Shown here piece after piece: positions 14,072-15,349 of a stretch of 15,349 nt of DNA. The DNA comes from JASLBX01 sp036373915 (GTDB lineage Bacteria; Actinomycetota; Actinomycetes; Jiangellales; Jiangellaceae): assembly GCA_036373915.1 (NCBI GenBank), contig DASUUU010000167.1, positions 1-15,349 on the forward strand. Reading direction: 5' to 3'. The position numbers and the translations under genes were made by a program. The notes below the pieces were generated by a model. That model was not told where the DNA came from and did not search any database. It was given only the letters and a program-made list of their open reading frames with translations. Positions within the stretch are counted from its first letter, which is position 1, and each line of letters opens with the position of its first letter.

Positions 14072-15166
14072 GTGCGAAAACATTGGCCGGCCCTGCTGGC
14101 GGCCGCCGCGCTCAGCGCGTGCACCGGCGGTGAGCAGACATTGCCTGCGGCCTACGGGAGCGTCCAGCGTCCTGGGGCCTTGGTCTCGAGCACTCCATCG
14201 CGGCCGGCCCCGAACCCGACCCCGCGGGCCGAGGAGATCACTATTTCGTTCGCCGGGGACGTCCATTTCGAGGACGACGTACGCGCGCGGCTGGCGGATC
14301 CGGCGACCACGCTGGATACCGTGTCCGATGTCCTGTCAGCGGCCGATCTCACCGTGGTCAACCTCGAGACCGCCGTGACCGAACGTGGCATCCCCGAGCC
14401 GAAGACCTACACCTTCCGCGTCGGACCGGAGGCGTTCGACGCCCTGGCCGCCGCCGGGGTGGACATCGTGACGATGGCGAACAACCACGGTGTGGACTAC
14501 GGGGCCCAAGGTCTCGCCGACACACTGGCTTCGGCCCGGCAGGCTCCCCTGGCCGTCGTCGGGATCGGCGAGGACGACACAGCCGCATTCGAACCGGCGG
14601 TCGTCGACATCGGCGGCACCGCAGTCGCCGTGATCGGGGCGACGGATGTGCCGGATCGCACCGCCGCGGCGTGGTCGGCGGCGCCCGGCAAACCGGGGGT
14701 CGCGTCCGCCCGCGACCGGCAACGACTCCTGCGGGCTGTCGCCGAGGCGGCGGAGGCGGCCGACGTCGTCGCCGTCTACCTCCATTACGGCACCGAACGG
14801 GTCAGCTGCCCCACACCCGACCAGGTCTCGTTGGCCACGGCGCTGGCCGATGCTGGCGCGGACATCGTCGTGGGCGCGCACGCACATGTTCTACTCGGCG
14901 CCGGCTGGCTCGGCCGGACGTACGTCTCGTACGGGCTCGGCAACTTCGTGTGGTACCACCCCAACTCGGCCGCCGAGGCCTCGAGTGGCGTGCTGACCTT
15001 GACGGTTCGGGACGGGCACGTCGTCGAGCATGAACTGACTTCCACCTTCACCGAGCAGGACGGCCGACCGCGCGTCCTGGAGGGCGAAGCCGCGGACGAG
15101 GCGATCACGGATTGGCGCGCGATGCGGGCGTGTACTGGTTTGGAGTCGACGGCTGGAATGAGCTAA
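14072..15166 (+). CDS. CapA-family (PgsA-like) lipoprotein
   Basis: This 364-residue protein begins with a lipoprotein signal: MRK, a hydrophobic run and the lipobox LSAC with Cys17. A Pro/Ser-rich linker (30-52) follows, then a CapA/metallophosphatase-like domain with FAGDVHF (60-66), VVNLET (95-100), MANNHGVDYG (135-144), VYLHYGTE, GAHAHV and SYGLGNFVWY. The family is named for poly-gamma-glutamate capsule synthesis, but no other capsule gene is present, so a general cell-wall or surface-polymer role is as far as one can go. It would be anchored outside the membrane. GTG 14072 has no clear ribosome site; TACCCT at 14059-14064 ends 7 bases before it, so a leaderless transcript is possible. 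It ends 42 bases before tRNA-Gly. Confidence 0.88.
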   Translation: MRKHWPALLAAAALSACTGGEQTLPAAYGSVQRPGALVSSTPSRPAPNPTPRAEEITISFAGDVHFEDDVRARLADPATTLDTVSDVLSAADLTVVNLETAVTERGIPEPKTYTFRVGPEAFDALAAAGVDIVTMANNHGVDYGAQGLADTLASARQAPLAVVGIGEDDTAAFEPAVVDIGGTAVAVIGATDVPDRTAAAWSAAPGKPGVASARDRQRLLRAVAEAAEAADVVAVYLHYGTERVSCPTPDQVSLATALADAGADIVVGAHAHVLLGAGWLGRTYVSYGLGNFVWYHPNSAAEASSGVLTLTVRDGHVVEHELTSTFTEQDGRPRVLEGEAADEAITDWRAMRACTGLESTAGMS

Positions 15167-15185
15167 TGTTTCAGCGCGCCCCGGG

Positions 15186-15191
15186 TAAACT
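15186..15191 (+). promoter_or_regulatory. candidate -10 box of the tRNA-Gly/tRNA-Cys unit
   Basis: TAAACT lies 17 bases before the tRNA-Gly 5' end, in the 42-base gap after the CapA stop. No convincing -35 box is visible at the right distance, so this is a positional call. Confidence 0.35.
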
Positions 15192-15208
15192 GTTCCGGTG
15201 GATCGCAC

Positions 15209-15281
15209 GCGGACGTAGCGCAGCTGGTAGCGCGTCACCTTGCCAAGGTGAAGGTCGCGGGTTCGAGCCCCGTCGTCCGCT
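15209..15281 (+). tRNA. tRNA-Gly (anticodon GCC)
   Basis: A 73-base cloverleaf: acceptor GCGGACG with CGTCCGC, D stem GCGC/GCGC, anticodon stem TCACC/GGTGA with loop TTGCCAA (anticodon GCC), variable loop AGGTC, and T arm GCGGG-TTCGAGC-CCCGT. The discriminator is T and CCA is not encoded. Confidence 0.97.
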
Positions 15282-15304
15282 CGAGGAGGCTCCGGCCTCA
15301 CCTC

Positions 15305-15349
15305 GGTGGAGTGGCCGAGAGGCGAGGCAACGGCCTGCAAAGCCGTCTA
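15305..15349 (+). tRNA. tRNA-Cys (anticodon GCA), 5' part only
   Basis: The first 45 bases of a tRNA: acceptor strand GGTGGAG, D arm with GCC/GGC pairing, and anticodon stem ACGGC/GCCGT around loop CTGCAAA (anticodon GCA). It starts 23 bases after tRNA-Gly and is cut by the right edge of the window. A Gly-Cys tRNA pair is a familiar actinobacterial arrangement. Confidence 0.93.

Overview
This window is GC-rich chromosomal DNA from an actinobacterium, probably a filamentous, morphologically complex one. The evidence is strong GC codon bias, many GTG starts with 4-base GTGA/ATGA gene overlaps, an SsgA/SsgB-family sporulation protein, an actinobacterial EF-G-like protein, and a Zn-finger HIT protein translationally coupled to thrS. 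No phage, transposase, integrase or CRISPR signal was seen.

Layout. (1) 1-852: the 3' end of an EF-G-like gene converges on a HIT-family gene. Their ends lie inside a 35-bp inverted repeat that contains both stop codons. (2) 325-2840: thrS and the HIT gene form a GTGA-coupled pair on the minus strand. (3) 2931-9278: two divergent three-gene operons. Leftward are an SDR, an SDR-DUF2867 fusion and a small membrane protein. Rightward are an FAD/NAD-binding amine-oxidase-like protein, a DUF1365 protein and a cyclopropane-synthase-like methyltransferase. They share an AT-rich 33-bp island with overlapping back-to-back promoters and a tandem ATTTAGCA repeat. The rightward trio is a known co-occurring set (COG2907-COG3496-COG2230), linked in other bacteria to light or singlet-oxygen responses and membrane fatty-acid modification. 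The methyltransferase has lost two of the bicarbonate-site residues of true cyclopropane synthases. (4) 9228-9895: a badly decayed GNAT acetyltransferase gene; its 3' end is antisense to the methyltransferase tail. (5) 10047-10118: tRNA-Val(CAC). (6) 10119-11671: a regulatory region with a Crp-like palindrome, then ssgB and a CGNR zinc-finger regulator. (7) 11694-14039: a leftward folate operon pabB-pabC-GNAT. (8) 14072-15349: a CapA-family lipoprotein, tRNA-Gly(GCC) and the start of tRNA-Cys(GCA).

The best candidate for an under-described system is the divergent six-gene module at 2931-9278. It looks like a co-regulated membrane-lipid or flavin redox module set between housekeeping genes (thrS on one side, tRNA-Val and ssgB on the other), next to a wrecked gene that may mark the edge of the insertion. 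All functional statements rest on motif recognition by eye; no database search was run.
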